DNA from: Topomyia yanbarensis
Lineage: Eukaryota > Arthropoda > Insecta > Diptera > Culicidae
Direction: 5' to 3'
NCBI RefSeq assembly: GCF_030247195.1
Contig: NC_080670.1
Location: 40,905,524-40,969,523 of the forward strand
Length of the DNA: 64,000 nucleotides
A program made the position numbers and the translations under genes. Below, one piece after another: positions 23,676 through 34,849 of this stretch; the first letter of the stretch is position 1; each line of letters begins with the position of its first letter. Under the pieces are notes generated by a model, which did no database searches, was not told the origin of the DNA, and was given only the letters and a program-made list of their open reading frames with translations.

Positions 23676-23930
23676 CCATGAGACGTTTCTGATCAGCTGA
23701 TTACTTCTTGTTTACTTCTTCTGACGTTACTCCGAGGGATGCGACGTCCAACAATATTGTTGATTCGATCCAACATCAAACGAATCGGACTAACGAAATA
23801 TGTTTGTCGGACGAGTTTTTCTGTTCGCAGGAGTAGACCTGTTGACAGCACCCACCGCTGAATTGTCAAAGAAACGTCTAATGGATTGCCTAATTCGATG
23901 TCTAACGACAAAACGACACATAGGGCTGCG
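23676..23930 (+). repeat. Left TIR of the ISL2EU-like element
   Basis: Matches the reverse complement of 27968-28197 with indels and substitutions, i.e. not a recent pair. Confidence 0.75.
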
Positions 23931-24160
23931 CTGCAGTCAAAATGATCTTGTTTGTTAATGGAGCTGTCAACATACAGGTAAATTTTTTTTCGTTCATTAA
24001 ATTGTTTTTTTTGTTTCGCAAGTTGCATTTTCGACCGATATTTAAAAAAAAAGGGTTAGAAAACAGGCGTTCTATCGAATGACGCCCATCCCGAATAATA
24101 CTAACCTGTTAAGTGGATCTAAATTGAAGTTATAAATTTCAAAATGAGTCCTCCGATTAA

Positions 24161-25511
24161 ATGAACAGAACATATAGCTTTTGTTGTGTATATGGGTGCT
24201 CAGCTAGAAAAAGGAATAGGTTTGAATCATTTCCTTCAAAACCAGCTTTGCGACAGAAATGGAAAAATATGTTGCAACTTGGAGAAAATACAAAAACAAA
24301 AAATCTAAAAGTTTGTCATAGGCATTTCGACAGAACAGATTTTCGTAAAGGTTAATATTTAATTGATTATTGCGCATTTCACACCACACCACACAAGTTT
24401 GCTCCCTCCTTAGAAGTATGATAAGAGTTAAAATTTACGTCAAATTGTCCAAGAACCTTCGGTGCACTTAAATTTGATAAACGAATGATAACTATCGCAT
24501 ACTCCAAAGCAATTCGACGCGCGTCTTTTATCATACTACGAAGATTGGAGACTTGTGCGAAAGTCCAATTTGGTGTGTAATGTGCAATACTTACCACTTG
24601 ATTATTTTGATTTGGTGATATCGAAATACCTTAAACCAAGTGCAATTCCGTCTAAAAAATTGACTCGACTTGCTAGAGTGCCAAGGCGCCGTCTACCAAC
24701 AGCAGATCGTCCATCACATCTTCGGGACCATACCTACACCAAATTCGTTTCATTGCCTAAAAATAGCCGGATTTGTTTCGTTCCCGGTTGCCATTCACGA
24801 GCTGGAGGAGGAATCACACTGCATAGTTTCCCACCGAAAACTGACCATCGCCGTTTTAGAACTTGGATACGAGTTTTGAAATGCAAAAAAGTACCACGAA
24901 TACTTAACCGATTTATATATTTGCCATCCAAAGAGGAAATTAGGAAAAATATTCCATTGTGTTTCAGAGAAAACTTTCCGAATGTATCTATAATTCTGGA
25001 CTGCACTGAGGTTCCTGTTGCCGCTCTGAAATGTTTGAATAGCCGCATATCATGCTACTCCAATTATAAAAGTCGGCGCACAGTCAATTTTTTTATTGGA
25101 GTAACTCCAGCTGGTCTAATTTCATTTACCAGTGATGCGTATTCCGGCAAAGTTTCTGACAAGTTCATATTCAACAACGAGCATTTGATAGACCGTTTAC
25201 AAGCTCATATTGATGAAAAAATGGTCGACAAAGGCGTAACAATTGAAAACGAGTGTTTATCCAAACGTATCAAATTACATATTCCACCATTTATGCGCGG
25301 AGAACGCCTTACTCCAACTGAAGCCAGTCGAAACGAGTCTATCGCCCGATCCCGTATACACGTAGAACGAGTGATACAAAGAATTAAATTTTTTGAAGTT
25401 TTGAATGGAATTATTCACTCGTGTATTCTTGGTCATATCGATGATATTATGACGTGCATTTGCGGTTTAGTGAACTTGAGTCAACCGGTTTTAAATGATG
25501 ATAAATTTTAG
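24161..25511 (+). pseudogene. THAP-domain DDE transposase of the ISL2EU-like element
   Basis: Exon 1 (24161-24355) encodes a THAP zinc finger (C2CH: CCVYGC then CHRHF) and stops at a plausible donor (AAAG followed by GTTAAT). The next open stretch (24555-25511) resumes with the C-terminal edge of a THAP domain (ISKYLKPSAIPSKK), a second THAP start (CFVPGCHSRAGGG) and then the DDE_Tnp_4-type catalytic domain: SIILDCTEVPV (first Asp), KMVDKGVTIENE (second Asp), LHIPPFMRGE, and RIHVERVIQRIK (Glu). The second THAP lacks its Cys-His half, and the usual helical region before the catalytic core is absent, so I infer an internal deletion near 24890. Catalytic residues look intact. The enzyme would bind the TIRs and cut DNA. 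Confidence 0.8.
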
Positions 25512-25645
25512 ACAAAAATACGGCATGCATGGGGAAAACATGAGTGCAGATGAATTGGGTAGAATGGAACGATTTTTCAGTGAAGCGCTTCAATGAAATA
25601 AACTGTATTTCAAGCCTTTAGTTCACTATTTGAATTAAATAGATT

Positions 25646-27266
25646 TCAAAGTTTACAGATGTTGTTTAAAACAGATGATTCGTTAGACACTTTTCTCAGT
25701 AGCAATAATTTCCTAAGCATATTATCAAAGAAGAGATATTTCAAATCGTTTACCACAGCCTGAACGAAATGGGTATCAAAAGGCACTTCAATAACTATGA
25801 AGTCATCGTCTTTCATTGAATATATTATGAAATCACACGTGTCACAATTCAAAATCCACATGTTAATCTGAACATGACAGTAATATGAATGGTGACTGTG
25901 AAGTTTCAAATCTCCAGCTATCGGGCAACGTTTTACATATCTCTTGACACTTGGACTACATAAGATCTCGTTCAGAGACGAATTAGCATCGCCAGGACAT
26001 TAAATTTCCAGAACGATATGCATAAGTGGGTCTAATCCATCAGGAGAACCACCGATCCAACTCTCATATGGATGAATTACTAAACCACATTGTTTCATCA
26101 TTGGATTTCGCTTAATTTTGTAGCAATTAAGTGCCAACGGTTCTGCCTCTTTGCCATGTTTTACTGCTTTTACATTTAGTGTCCTCAAGTCCCAGTACTG
26201 AGTGATTTTGTTGTCCCAATCTGGGTTCTTGTTTTTGATGTAAGTGTAAAGCTTATAAAAACTACTTGCGGTAATACGTACGGATCGATGAATCTTCCAA
26301 TTGTTCGTATTCTGATTCTTAGTTTCCATTGCAATTGTTACAGATTGTTCGATTCCGGTTTTTATGTAATTATCAAAATAATCGTACTCCGCTTTAGTAT
26401 CAAAATCACAAGATACAACGTTAATTTTGTTTCGTTCGTCAGTTAGGCACATTTTAAGCTCATCTGCCGAACAGAATGGGTCGATTTGTGTTGTTCTTGC
26501 TGCCTGCAAGGCACGATTCGGGTATACCTTCAAGTTGTTCAAAAATTGTCCATTCCGGTGTTTACAGATTGCCGATTCCTTAGATACTGCGGAAAATACA
26601 AAGTTCAGAGAAATATAACATTATATTTAGATATTTAATTACCCGATAATATAAATCGTTGATCCGTTTTGCTGTCCAGGGAGCTGTTTTTTGACTCTTG
26701 GTGATACCCAAGCTTGCGTTACGTCAGTGCAAGACATATAGTCAAGTTTTCTATACCTAAAAATGTGGATCGTGGGTGTTTCAATTGATCCTAAAGTTGA
26801 GGATTGTGAGCTATGTAACTTAGTCACACTTAGTTCAATCAACTGAATGTATTGGAAATGGAAATGTTGATCACAAACCTTTCGAGGTGGAGGAGACAAG
26901 CTATTATATGCTTGCACTTTGCAGTACCAGCTTTGCAGGAACATTTCAAGATCCACTTTTCGATATCAGAACAGATTTTTAATTCCACTGTGTGAGGCGT
27001 GAGTCCTGGATGAGAGCTTTGATTGACATAAGCTATGACGTCAATGTAAGCTTCTTCGTATTTCCGGTAACCGATACAAACTACATGGCTTGCGGCAAAT
27101 ACAGCGTGACCTTCTCTTATTGGCCTTACTGACTCACCGACATAATCCAGTATATCAACAATGGATATTTCGACCTCAAGTTCCGTTGCTGAAAACAATA
27201 TTAGAAAAAAATGTCCGATTTTAATAAATATTTGCCATATTTCTTACCCATTTCGACAATCTGCAT
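25646..27266 (-). pseudogene. SWIM zinc finger plus YqaJ-type nuclease gene, with a stop at the catalytic Lys
   Basis: Exon 1 encodes MQIVEM (27266-27248) and a 59-bp GT-AG intron (27247-27189) joins it to TELEVEISIVDILDY. Then comes a SWIM finger (LKCSCKAGTAKCKH). A second short intron of about 50 bp probably follows near 26881-26832, leading to the VTKLHSSQSS segment. The last part (upstream of 26542 to 25646) is a YqaJ/lambda-exonuclease-like domain: WKIHRSVRITASSF, VKHGKEAEPLALNCYK, GLVIHPYESWIGGSPDGL, then VLEI, a TAA stop, CPGDA. The family motif here is E-x-K-C-P, so the stop replaces the catalytic Lys (AAA or AAG to TAA). After the stop the frame stays open (HHSYYCHVQINMWIL ... CDFIIYS) to the end. 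Such nucleases accompany ISL2EU transposases; their role in transposition is unknown. Confidence 0.8.
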
Positions 27267-27672
27267 AACAAAAAATCACTTTTATACTGCGTAAACAAGG
27301 ATTTTATTCTCGATTTGTATGATACTCCTTGGACAAATGTTGTAAAGACATCATTTTCTTGGTTCATTTAATGAAACATAGGCGGCGCAGGGCTATAAAA
27401 AGTTTTGCGTTAGACAGCCTATATAACTGCGAGACTATGAAAAGAACGTCCAAACTGCACGAGCTAAAGACGATGAATGAGAGAAAGAAATGTTCTACTC
27501 TTCTATTCGGACTCTTTTTTCGGGCCTGCTGGCCCTAGGGACGTTTCGATATTAAAATACATCGATACTTAGAATCGATACTGGTATCGAATGCAAGTAC
27601 TGATACTTTCGATATAATCGTAGTCGTAGTATCGATACTTGAAAGTATCGCCATTCGATTCCGCACTTTTAC

Positions 27673-27959
27673 CACAGACTAACAGACATAACACTATGAG
27701 GGAATTCCAACAAAAACATCGATCCGGTAATTTTCCCAGAACACTAGCTCCACTCATTTGCCAAACACTCATTTGCTGATGGGTTACCCCTCAGGTTTGG
27801 GAACAATTTTTCACTAGTGGTCTATCCCCCATCTGCTTGTTCATAGGTCAGTGGCGCCATAATTTCAAATGTGGGCACAGTCTCAACTACAAATATATTT
27901 AAAATGACCGTTAAAGCGGACGAAGCATTGTTTTCTAGTGTTATGTCTGTTAGTCTGTG
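27673..27959. mobile_element. 287-bp MITE with CACAGACTAACAGACATAAC termini
   Basis: Perfect TIRs of about 23 bp and a 7-bp duplication CTTTTAC at 27666-27672 and 27960-27966 (8 bp if one mismatch is allowed). Non-coding. Confidence 0.88.
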
Positions 27960-27967
27960 CTTTTACA

Positions 27968-28197
27968 GTAGCTTAATTCCCTGAATTAGGTAATCTGCAA
28001 ACCGTTGTTTGGAAATTCAGTAGTGGGTTTTGTCAGTTAACGTTTTGCTCTGCTCCTGCGAACAGAAAAACCCGTTCGACAAATATATTTTATTGATCTG
28101 ATTCGTTTGATGTTGGATCCAGTCGACGATTATGTCAGACGTCGAATGTCAGAAAAGATAAACAATAAATAATTTGGCTGATCAGAAAGTCTCATGG
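27968..28197 (-). repeat. Right TIR of the ISL2EU-like element
   Basis: Inverted, diverged copy of 23676-23930. It ends GTCTCATGG at 28197 and lies wholly inside the hAT-flanked unit. Confidence 0.75.
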
Positions 28198-28869
28198 ACT
28201 GTCAAATAATGGGCAATGTTCGGAATCGATTTTTTCATCAAATGCGATTGGTGCTCCAATTATTGTAGCAACTCAAATGTAACAACCGATTCCGCAATGG
28301 TTTAGCCTGAATAGGTAATCACATTTCACTCGGAAATAATTCTAAACTCGTTCATAATTCCGAATCGAATACTTCCAACTACTGGTTCTTTCGATTCTTT
28401 TCGATATCGTGAAGATTGTATCGATATCAGTAAAGTATCGTGATTGAAGTATCGATACCACAAAATCGAGCTTCGGAAACAGAAGTATCGATTCCGTACT
28501 AGTATCGAAAATATCGCAACGTCCCTAGCTGGCCCCGAATCAACAGGAGGTGCAGTCCCTACAAATAAATACCACTCCAGAAAGCTTCGGAACCATTTCC
28601 AAACTATTCATATAATACTCACCATATTAGGAATACTACTGATATACTCCTACATTATAATTCAACTATTAAACTACCATACCCATTTTAGTTACCATTT
28701 CTAATATAATCCGTGTATCCTATATTGAAGATTTGTATACTGCATTATACTTCTGTGCCAGAGGTTAATATTGCTCTAGCGATCTTTGATATACGTAAAT
28801 CTGTTTACCCTGCTCCAAAAACCTGGAGATTAACATGATCAAAAATCCTCTTCCTACAATATTACAGCT

Positions 28870-29050
28870 AAGGCTCAGTTGGATAAGGCGTCAGTACGCT
28901 TTAGTACCTACGAAGATTGCTTCAGAAGATGAAGTGTAACAAAATTAATTTTTTTCAATCGATAGAATTGTGGAATGTTGGAAGAGGAAGCGATTTCTTT
29001 TCTCCACCTAATAATGCATACATCGCTAGATCTAAAATATGCATGTTACC
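28870..29050 (+). repeat. tRNA-like SINE-type repeat, copy B
   Basis: Starts with an A-box-like GGCTCAGTTGGATAAGGCGT, then GAAGATTGCTTCAGAAGATG, a CGATAGAATTG block and CATCGCTAGATCTAAAATAT. It is followed directly by the 29060 repeat. No convincing B box or poly-A tail. Confidence 0.5.
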
Positions 29051-29059
29051 ATAAATTAT

Positions 29060-29290
29060 ATTGTTCTTAAATGGTATGTTGTCAAAACGTATACAGAAAA
29101 AAGTACATTTTGGTATGGTTACCGTTCTTAACAACCCTTTGTTTGTATGGTCGAGTGTGGAAAAACGATAATGGTTATGTTCGATATTATACCAAGCAAT
29201 GGTTAATCTATTGTCGAACGAACCATATTGAAAATGGTTTTAAAACGTTTGATGCAGTGGTTGGCATATGGTACACATTTATGCGGGGTA
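29060..29290 (+). repeat. Dispersed repeat family B, copy 1
   Basis: Aligns with 36105-36320 and 42375-42600 (same strand). Shared blocks include TTTTGGTATGGT, CCGTTCTTAACAACCC, TATGGAAAAACGA-type and ATGGTTATGTTCGATATTAT. Probably one element type with AT-rich, ACCAT/ATGGT-rich sequence. Non-coding. Confidence 0.7.
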
Positions 29291-29299
29291 GTTAGCGGA

Positions 29300-31340
29300 A
29301 CCGAAAGTAGGGAGTTATTAGAGAAAATTGATGAGAATGTTCAATAAAAGATTAGTGACATCGAATCCAAAATATTACTTGAAAGTCAACAAGTGTTTTC
29401 TTGGCCAGTTTACGATCGCAAGCCTTTATTGAAAAGTGTGAACAGGTGTCTCATAAGTGCTGGGAAGAAACGATTCCGCCAGTTACAAACTAATGTATTT
29501 TATATTTATTTTCTAATTTACAAGTAATACATTTTGGTTCTACAGCAAGAAAACCTATAAAGGGCAGTACTTGTTAAGATCAACCTACTTCGACTTGTAT
29601 AATTCATTTTCACTTTCACTCATCTGCTAGTGCAACCAATCAATTTGACCTAATATCTACAATAACTGTGATATCCCAAAAGTCTCTATTCCTGAAGGCC
29701 CTGCCACGAACTGGGGTTGGTTTCCAACAACGGTTAGCAACCAATCCCACCGGTTCCCGTATAGCCATACATATTTTAAACGTCACAGCAAACACAATTC
29801 CCATCAGGATAAAAGTTTTTCAGAGATTACCAAAATCGATTTGCTCAACTCAGAGTAGGGCTTTCACTGGCAGATTAGCAATTAGCCTTACACAAGTTAC
29901 GGCTCGTCACCCAGGATGCCAATGCAGAACCGGCTCCGACCCGGCGGTGTCTCAATATCTGTACGAAGCATATTTGAATCTGATTGCCAGTAAACTTTCT
30001 GCGGTTTCGGTACCGTGTTCACTTCAGGGAGGTAGATTAGGGTGTAAAACTTTGCTAATAAGATTAGGCGACCATTTTTTTATCATCGGAAATTGTTGAA
30101 CTGACATACGTATAAGGGAACAGTGAGGATAATTGACTTATGTATTTTTGTTTAAAATCGGGCTTGTTTTGACCACTGGATTAGAAAAAAACAATCGCTT
30201 AAATTATGGGTATCCATTCCAGTGATCTGTATTCAAACAATGGTTTTTGAATATACATAAATTCCAAAACCAATTTAATTAGACTTAATCTGGGATTGAT
30301 TTGTTTATCTAACAACATCTCAATAAACGCCCCTGTACCTCTTTTAATCCATACCGATGATCTAAAAATCTTCTCCGCTTTTGCTTTTACCCATCCTATT
30401 CCAGATCGTCTACTGTGGACCGAGCAGCCGGTGGCAGAACAACACACGGCACATGCCGCTACCAACGAAAACGACACGCACGGGAAGCTGCCAGGGTCAG
30501 GACATTTTATAACCGGAAATGGAGCAAACATCCGTCGTATACTTTTAGGGGATCTATAAATCACACCTGTCATCCTTCTGTTCACCTTCCTCACTACCAT
30601 CATCATCATCATGTCACAATGGAAAAAGTTATAAGTTTCGGAACGCTCTCGGTTCGGACCGCTGTCCGGAACTGCCGATCAGGATAAGCCACATAATTCA
30701 TCTGGCTTCTACCTTTTAACGGCGGTTGGTTCAAATATCCTACTGGGCGGAACGGACCGGCGGCAAATTGTTATCGCTATCATCGTCTATATTGCAGTCC
30801 TCGCCAACGGAAGGATTATCGCTTGCTGTTAGCTGTGGTGGATGTGTCCGGTGTGAAACAGGTAAGCCTAGGCATTTTATGGAAGGATTTGGTCTATTGA
30901 AAAGTTTCGTTTTAATCATCCTGGATGTTGCTAGTGCATATTTGTTGAGGATGAACGAAAAAGTTTATGAAATAAACCACCTAATCCTGTTTTGAAATGT
31001 ATTCCTGGACAGTTGAAATTTGCAACACATCCGAATATGTGCTAATCCACCCGACAGTGATTTGATATCATATTTCCTCTTCACAGAAGTATAAAGAATG
31101 TATTTATAGAATGGAGGCTTATCTATTTTAATCATAAGGTTGTAGAACAGATATGTAACATTGGGACAATAAATTGTAGAACTACCATTTAATTCCAATT
31201 AAGAAAATAGAAGTGGGTAAATCGATTAAATTTCCTATGAACATTGACATTGACATTCCGAAATGTTGCACGCATTCAAGAATTAAACGCAGTAATATTT
31301 ATTGCGCATCGGAATATTTTTTTCGCTCGATCTACCGCAA
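29300..31340. other. Mixed unique sequence, no gene confirmed
   Basis: A 143-codon frame (29668-30099, +) and an 87-codon frame (30296-30559, +) have no recognisable domain. At 30860 GAAACAG is followed by GTAAGC, a textbook donor, downstream of a less AT-rich stretch from about 30400. This could be an unrecognised host exon; I cannot fix its frame. Confidence 0.3.
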
Positions 31341-31434
31341 TTGAGTCCTTGTCGGGCGGTCTCACGAACACTAATGCAGTTTGTTGGTTGAAAACAATCC
31401 CATTTACTTTTGCCGTCTTTGTTTATTATTTACC
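31341..31434 (+). repeat. 94-bp dispersed repeat, copy 1
   Basis: Repeated at 58022-58115 in the same orientation, including GGTCTCACGAACACT, GTTGAAAACAATCCCATTT and TTTGCCGTCTTTGTTTATTA. Family unknown. Confidence 0.8.
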
Positions 31435-31482
31435 GTCGTTATAGAGTTCTATGCAAATGATTTCACTCACACTACTTAGGGG

Positions 31483-31712
31483 TTTGTTTTCCTCCAGCTG
31501 TCATATGTAAAACTGTCAGTCAATTTAAACGTTTGAAATCGCTGGCCAAAAGTATTTATGATAGTGTTTAAATGCTCTGTATCACGTTGAAACTTATTTC
31601 GGAGACGTACAATACCGGCTGGTATGAATCTACAATGCAAATAGACCGAAAAGTTATTTTCTATTTGTTTTCCTCCACCTATCAGAAATTATGACAGGTG
31701 GAGGAAAACAAA
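31483..31712. mobile_element. Small MITE with TTTGTTTTCCTCCA termini
   Basis: The left end TTTGTTTTCCTCCAGCTGTC is mirrored at the right end. A third inverted copy lies at 31663, so 31663-31713 forms a hairpin by itself. The target duplication is not clear. Confidence 0.65.
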
Positions 31713-32925
31713 TCGTTGAACACACTAATACAGTTACAGATTGTCAAGTACTCTATATGGTTTTTTTATGATTCGGTGTGATTCTTACGCATATATACTT
31801 GCTTGTAGAAAAGTTAGCGGAGGATAGATTTGGAGTTCAGGGAAAATCATTACGATGTAAGCTCTAATCACCTCTAATGTATTGATGTCGTTCATTTCGC
31901 TTCGGTTCGAGTCATAGTCATCAATTTTTTTTGTTTTTTTTATTTAATTGCCCACCACACTCCCCCACACCAAACAACTCATACAAGAGCCCCCTGGTAG
32001 TGGACGCAACTTGTCTCAGCCCATGAACAATGGCAACAAAAACAAACAAAACAAATAAAACAAACTGAGATAAGATAATTAACTAAGGTGGAATCGCAGT
32101 GGAAATAGATTTCCTGTTAAGGGATCCACATTATAAATTAAATTAAAGTTAAGTTAAATACTGCTGACTGATGTTTACATTAAATTACAAAAAGATTATT
32201 TTTCGAAGGAACTAATCCAATACTCTCGTGGTCAGAGAAAATAAATTAAATTAAACTAACAATTTGGTCCTTTCATCTTATATATCTAGGTTTAATTTCC
32301 AACAGATCCTATTGAAAGATCTGTGTCGATTTAACAGTTTATACTGTGGCTCTTACTCTTGTAAATAGAGTCGAAACCTTTTCCCTATCTTTTAGTTATT
32401 AACATTCGAAATCGTGTTAATTTAAGAATAACTCATAAGTTTCACATTACAGAAATTCAGGACCCAAGGAAATAATTCACAAAAAAGAAAAATTGGATAC
32501 ACGGCTCACAGAAACGAGGCTTGCTATTCCGCAAATTGACAGTTTTCGGTGAAGTCAGAGAAATCGTTGAGATAAACAAAAGGATTCATCGAACGTTGAT
32601 AATTGACAATATTTAAGCTCTTACGGTGAAAAAAAAATGTGTAACGGATTCTTGACGTAAATTACGCCATAATTACACTAGACACAATGGATAATCAGTG
32701 CATCTATGTGTTTATTATCGAAAATTGGGAATGCCGATTGTTTGTTAACAGCAAACAATATATAAATTTCATCTAATTGTTTTCACCGACGATTTTCTAA
32801 GACACCCGCTCGTCAAATGTTTACAGTCTAACGAGCTAGCCTAGTATATGTGGATTCCTGATATGTGAGCCGTGATTTATATTTGTATACAACTTTGCGA
32901 TTTTTTGCCAGTGTTGTGTTGTACA
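31713..32925. other. AT-rich, nothing recognised
   Basis: Long low-complexity AT stretches and ACAAA-type simple sequence near 32035-32065; no exon, TIR pair or known repeat supported. Confidence 0.45.
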
Positions 32926-33062
32926 ATGTGGTATATATAGGTGTGGCAGAATATACGGTTTGCTGGTGTTGGCAACCAAAAATATGTAAAGAATCCTGAA
33001 GCACAACGGGTCCACGTCATAGCGTTTACACTATTCAATGGGAGCGGAGCGAACGGTAGGGT
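32926..33062 (-). repeat. Dispersed repeat, copy 2 of 627-768
   Basis: Inverted copy of the repeat at 627-768; see that entry. It abuts the possible terminus TAATACGCCCC at 33076. Confidence 0.75.
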
Positions 33063-33112
33063 ATAAGGGTATAATACGCCCCACCGGGGCAAAATGCCCC
33101 TCTTCAATTCCC

Positions 33113-33446
33113 ACACTGAAAAAAATCCAAACGTTAATTCTATTTGCTTCAAACCGCTTAAAATTCATATGAAGAAGAAATGCTATTGTTATCACGCGCA
33201 CACATACCTTCTATGTGTCAACTGTATAAACTATGTATGCACACACATAAGTTATATGTGCATATTGTTATAGAATGGGGTTTTATGTGCCTAATAGTTA
33301 TGGAATGTGAATGTAAGATTAATATTTCTTGTAAATACACACATTAGGTTTATGTGCCAGCAAATAGTGTCTATATGCCTCCGTTAATTGCAAAAATCTA
33401 TGTGTAAAATCAATAGGCATAACGTTTACTTTTTTCTGAGTGCAGG
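33113..33446. mobile_element. MITE with CACTGAAAAAA-type ends
   Basis: The left end CACACTGAAAAAAATCCAAA and the right end (reverse strand GCACTCAGAAAAAAGTAAAC) share the pattern followed by CGTTA. Many ATATGTGCATA/TATGTGC motifs fill the interior. Flanking ATTCC on both sides may be the target duplication. Non-coding. Confidence 0.5.
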
Positions 33447-33529
33447 ATTCCTGAATTATCTAAAAAGTAAAAATGACTGATAACAGTATCGTTTCATGAA
33501 AAAAATGTACACTAATGTTTTTTTTTAAC

Positions 33530-33660
33530 CGCATGGCTTTGAAAATCCGCATAAAAAAACCGCATAACTTTGAAAATCCGCATAAAAAAAACCGCATAAC
33601 TTTAAAAATCCGCATAAAAAAAACTGCAAAATTTTGAAAATCCGCATAAAAAACACATAA
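33530..33660 (+). repeat. Tandem array of a CCGCATAA unit
   Basis: About four copies of a roughly 30-bp unit made of CCGCATAACTTTGAAAAT plus CCGCATAAAAAAA. The same unit forms a second array at 35163-35362, so the array was probably split or duplicated. Confidence 0.88.
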
Positions 33661-33889
33661 GGTGTGAAATATTTTTGAATATTAAGAGTCATAGTACTCA
33701 AGGAAGGGCAAGGATTTGAAGTAAGAAAGTTTAGAGAAAAGCGTGGAGTAGGGTCATATAAGCAAGCTTAGAGTTTCCCAGCTACTTAACTCTTTTTCTT
33801 CTGCGACGCAGGATTCAGGATCTTTTGGCATTAAATGCGAATCACCTGAGTCTGCGGCATGTCCAGACAAGCGTAAAGTCACTTAATGA

Positions 33890-34560
33890 CTTATGCTGTC
33901 GGAACCGTGACTCCCCGGAATCGCAAGACTGACCTCGGCACCTAACCGACCAGCCTCGAGATAACGATTTCGAGAGAAATTTCAACGCCGGGAAATTCCT
34001 CCGTCGGAGTAGACTAGGCCCACTGCCGGGGACTAGTTCGAATAGATCGGGAAGTAGCTCCGGCAGATGCTCATCGGGGCGCCTGTTAACTGGAAGTCAC
34101 CCTCCACCCAAAATCGCAGGACAGACCTCGGCATCTGCCCGGGTAGTATCGGTTTCGGAAGATCTTTTACTGCCGGGGAACTCTTCGTCGGAGTAGGAAA
34201 GATCCACCGTCGGGGACTATTCCGAGTAGTCCGTAGCGAATCGCCGGTTAGAATCATCGGGGCGCCAGTGAACCGGACACAATCCTCCACTGGGAATCGC
34301 TGGACTGACCTCGGCAATCTGCCGGACTGCATCTAAGGAAGAATAACGTGTCCGTCAACGGTTGCAGGAGACATTCTTTCGTCGGGGAACTCGGCGGACC
34401 GAGGTAGGCTAGCTCCACCGTCGGGAACTACGCCGAGTAGCACCGAACGCGACAGACCCTGGTCGTTGGGGCACCAGTGAACCGGAAGCCACTCTCCAAC
34501 TGGAATCGCCAGATCGACCACGGCATCCAACTGGTCAACGTAGAGAGGAAGGTATGTAGA
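33890..34560 (+). repeat. Tandem array of a 180-215-bp GC-rich unit
   Basis: About three to four diverged units. Landmarks recur at similar spacing: ATCGGGGCGCC (34073, 34255, variant 34465) and CCGTCGGGGACT-like (34021, 34207, 34420), with ACTGACCTCGGCA between them. The block is far more GC-rich than its surroundings. Open frames on both strands follow the repeat and are not evidence of coding. Possibly the 5' repeats of a non-LTR element. Confidence 0.7.
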
Positions 34561-34849
34561 ATGTCATGCCGTGCAATCATGCCGAAATCTAGCACGACCA
34601 GCTAGACCTGGAATCAAGTGAAGTGCATTAGCACGCCTCCCCCCAAAGTAGTAATTTCAAATGGAATCCGGGAGATCAGGCAAATGTCGGACTTCTTGGT
34701 GGAGTTTAGAGGAATAGGGTTCAGAGTTATCTTCTCTGTTCAGAGTCCATCACTCTGGCACACGATGGACGAAATCGGTAGTATGGTCTAACTACTGAAC
34801 GTGTGCCGGGTCGGCGTAAAAGCTTTATCAGAAAGTAAAAAAAATACAC

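Larger units (their letters stand above)
23676..28197. mobile_element. ISL2EU-like (PIF/Harbinger-related) DNA transposon with THAP/DDE transposase and SWIM-YqaJ nuclease
   Basis: TIRs start CCATGAGACGTTTCTGATCA (left) and CCATGAGACTTTCTGATCAG (right, reverse strand) and continue with moderate identity for over 200 bp, sharing blocks such as ATCCAACATCAAACGAATC and TTTTTCTGTTCGCAGGAG. Inside, a THAP-domain DDE transposase is on + and a second gene with SWIM and YqaJ domains is on -, the two-gene layout known for ISL2EU elements. Flanking dinucleotides (AT left, AC right) do not give a clean duplication. The right end lies inside a hAT-flanked unit (27536-28527), so the present right TIR may come from another copy. 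Both genes look damaged. Confidence 0.82.
27536..28527. mobile_element. hAT-like unit with TATCGATA-rich ends, interlocked with ISL2EU right end
   Basis: TIRs TAGGGACGTTTCGATATT and TAGGGACGTTGCGATATT (reverse strand) have a perfect 8-bp duplication GCTGGCCC at 27528-27535 and 28528-28535. Both ends contain many TATCGATAC motifs. The interior contains a 287-bp MITE (27673-27959) and the ISL2EU-type right TIR (27968-28197). No transposase is present. Confidence 0.85.

Noticed and set aside
28870..28945. Possible tRNA gene
   Set aside because: The A-box-like head is good, but no B box or acceptor-stem pairing is seen and diverged copies exist; a SINE-like repeat fits better.
30199..30612. 137-codon minus frame starting with repeated Met
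   Set aside because: The start is an ATC/CAT simple repeat and the rest has no domain.
33973..34540. Open frames on both strands in the GC-rich block
   Set aside because: They repeat with the tandem unit and have no domain.
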